Assembly: GCA_035582835.1 (NCBI GenBank)
Contig: JAYKAV010002728.1
Coordinates: forward strand, 907,099 to 971,098
Length of the DNA stretch: 64,000 nt
Origin: Phoebastria nigripes
Taxonomy: Eukaryota > Chordata > Aves > Procellariiformes > Diomedeidae
Reading direction: 5' to 3'
Made by a program: the position numbers and the translations under genes. Shown here piece after piece: positions 63,154-64,000 of the stretch (position 1 is its first letter; every line of letters begins with the position of its first letter). The notes beneath the pieces are model-generated. The model made no database searches, had not been told where the DNA came from, and saw nothing but the letters and a program-made list of their open reading frames with translations.

Positions 63154-64000
63154 TCATTGGCTATTTTCACCCAAAATCAAATCTCCTTGAGGTACACATT
63201 GGACTTCCCCATCCTTTCGCATTACCCACCAAGTGCACCCAGGTCCTTCAGCAAAAGCAATCCCACGAATGGGTTTTCCCTTGCCCGAGGCAGGAGTAAC
63301 CCAGACTGTCTTCCCCAGCATATTTTTAATGTGCACTACAGGGACTTGATCCCCATCTACAGTACGTAAGGGTTTTGACAGGACAGGGCCAGCTCGGGTG
63401 ACAGATCCCCTGGTGTTGACTAACCAGGTGGATTTTGCTAAACGTGTATCCCAATGCTTGAATGTCCCACCACCCATTGCTCTCAGCGTAGTTTTTAGCA
63501 GTCCATTGTATTGTTCGATTTTCCCGGAGGCTGGTGCTTGATAGGGGATGTGATACACCCACTCAATGCCATGCTCCTTGGCCCAGGTGTCTATGAGGGT
63601 GTTTCGGAAATGGGTCCCGTTGTCTGACTCAATTCTTTCTGGGGTGCCATGTCNCCATAGCACTTGCTTTTCAAGGCCCAGGATAGTGTTCCAGGCAGTG
63701 GCATGGGGCATGGGATAGTTTCCAGCCATCCAGTGGTTGCCTCCACCATGGTGAGCGCATAGCGCTTGCCTTGGCGGGTTTGTGGGAGTGTGATATAATC
63801 AATCTGCCAGGCCTCCCCATATTTATATTTCNNCCATCGTCCCCCATACCAAAGAGGCTTTACTCACTTGGCTTGCTTGATGGCAGCGCATGTTTCACAT
63901 TCATGGATAACCTGTGCAATAGCGTCCATGGTCAAGTCCACCCCTCGATCACGAGCCCATCTATATGTTGCATCTCTTCCTTGATGGCCTGAGGTGTCAT
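63154..64000 (-). pseudogene. ERVL-like pol, broken integrase domain (5' part outside the window)
   Basis: Integrase joins retroviral DNA ends to the host chromosome. Parts are visible in order on the minus strand. First is the end of a zinc-binding HHCC region (GHQG, then HECETC). Then comes the catalytic core, with the first Asp in WQIDYI (codon 63798-63800), the second in SDNGTHF (63622-63624) and Glu in GKIEQYNG (63514-63516). Exactly 35 residues separate the second Asp and Glu, the D,D(35)E pattern. A C-terminal DNA-binding-like domain ends near 63157. Two breaks are seen: an in-frame TGA at 63864-63866, where Trp would be expected, and a one-base loss near 63715-63724 that shifts the frame. 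An N at 63654 and two Ns at 63832-63833 leave residues unknown. As given, the integrase is not functional, although draft errors could explain the frameshift. Confidence 0.92.

Noticed and set aside
63771..63992. A 73-codon + strand open stretch and other short frames over the provirus
   Set aside because: They are antisense to the integrase coding strand and are explained by it.
1..64000. Search for CRISPR arrays, bacterial operons, integrons, phage genes or a CHRM5-like receptor frame
   Set aside because: No regularly spaced repeats, no long intact genes, and no seven-helix receptor frame are present. The repeats and the AVEN exon place this in a bird nuclear genome.

Overview
The window looks like draft sequence from a bird nuclear genome. 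It is AT-rich, with scattered single Ns, a 16-N gap and a 3-N gap. The lineage call rests on the repeats: CR1 LINE 3' ends carrying the ATTCTATGAT tail, older CR1 relics, and an ERVL-type endogenous retrovirus whose LTR begins TGTCCTGGTTTCGGCTGG, a sequence type common in bird genomes. Coding content is very low.

Only one cellular coding exon is recognised with confidence. It is a 181-bp internal exon at 4809-4989 on the + strand, matching the conserved region of AVEN, the cell-death regulator that binds BCL-XL and APAF1. It has a consensus AG acceptor and GT donor, an unbroken frame, and the expected phase-1 exit inside the Gly codon after LLSSA. I infer that bases 1-4808 are the end of the preceding intron and that the sequence after 4989 is the following intron, or possibly several introns. 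I searched by eye for the next AVEN exons and did not find them, so the downstream intron may exceed 59 kb.

Layout: 1-4.8 kb upstream intron; 4.81-4.99 kb AVEN exon; 5-18.1 kb unique intronic sequence with pyrimidine-rich patches; 18.15-19.2 kb two ancient CR1 relics in opposite orientation; 25.44-25.67 kb a younger CR1 3' end (+); 28.13 kb assembly gap; 35.5-35.9 kb two long T-runs; 38.48-39.06 kb a CR1 3' region (-); 50.41 kb a 54-base T-run; 55.46-55.6 kb a diverged 78-bp tandem duplication; 57.8-60.0 kb a slightly GC-richer stretch with exon-like segments that I could not assign; 62.19-64 kb the 3' end of an ERVL-like provirus (- strand), with one LTR and a broken integrase region running off the window.

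There is no operon-like organisation, no CRISPR array, no tRNA or rRNA, and no sign of a novel multigene system. The least explained material is the exon-like cluster at 57.8-60.0 kb, particularly 59843-59980, which is 46 fully open codons between good splice signals. A perfect 14-bp palindrome containing GTCACGTGAC lies nearby at 58887-58900.
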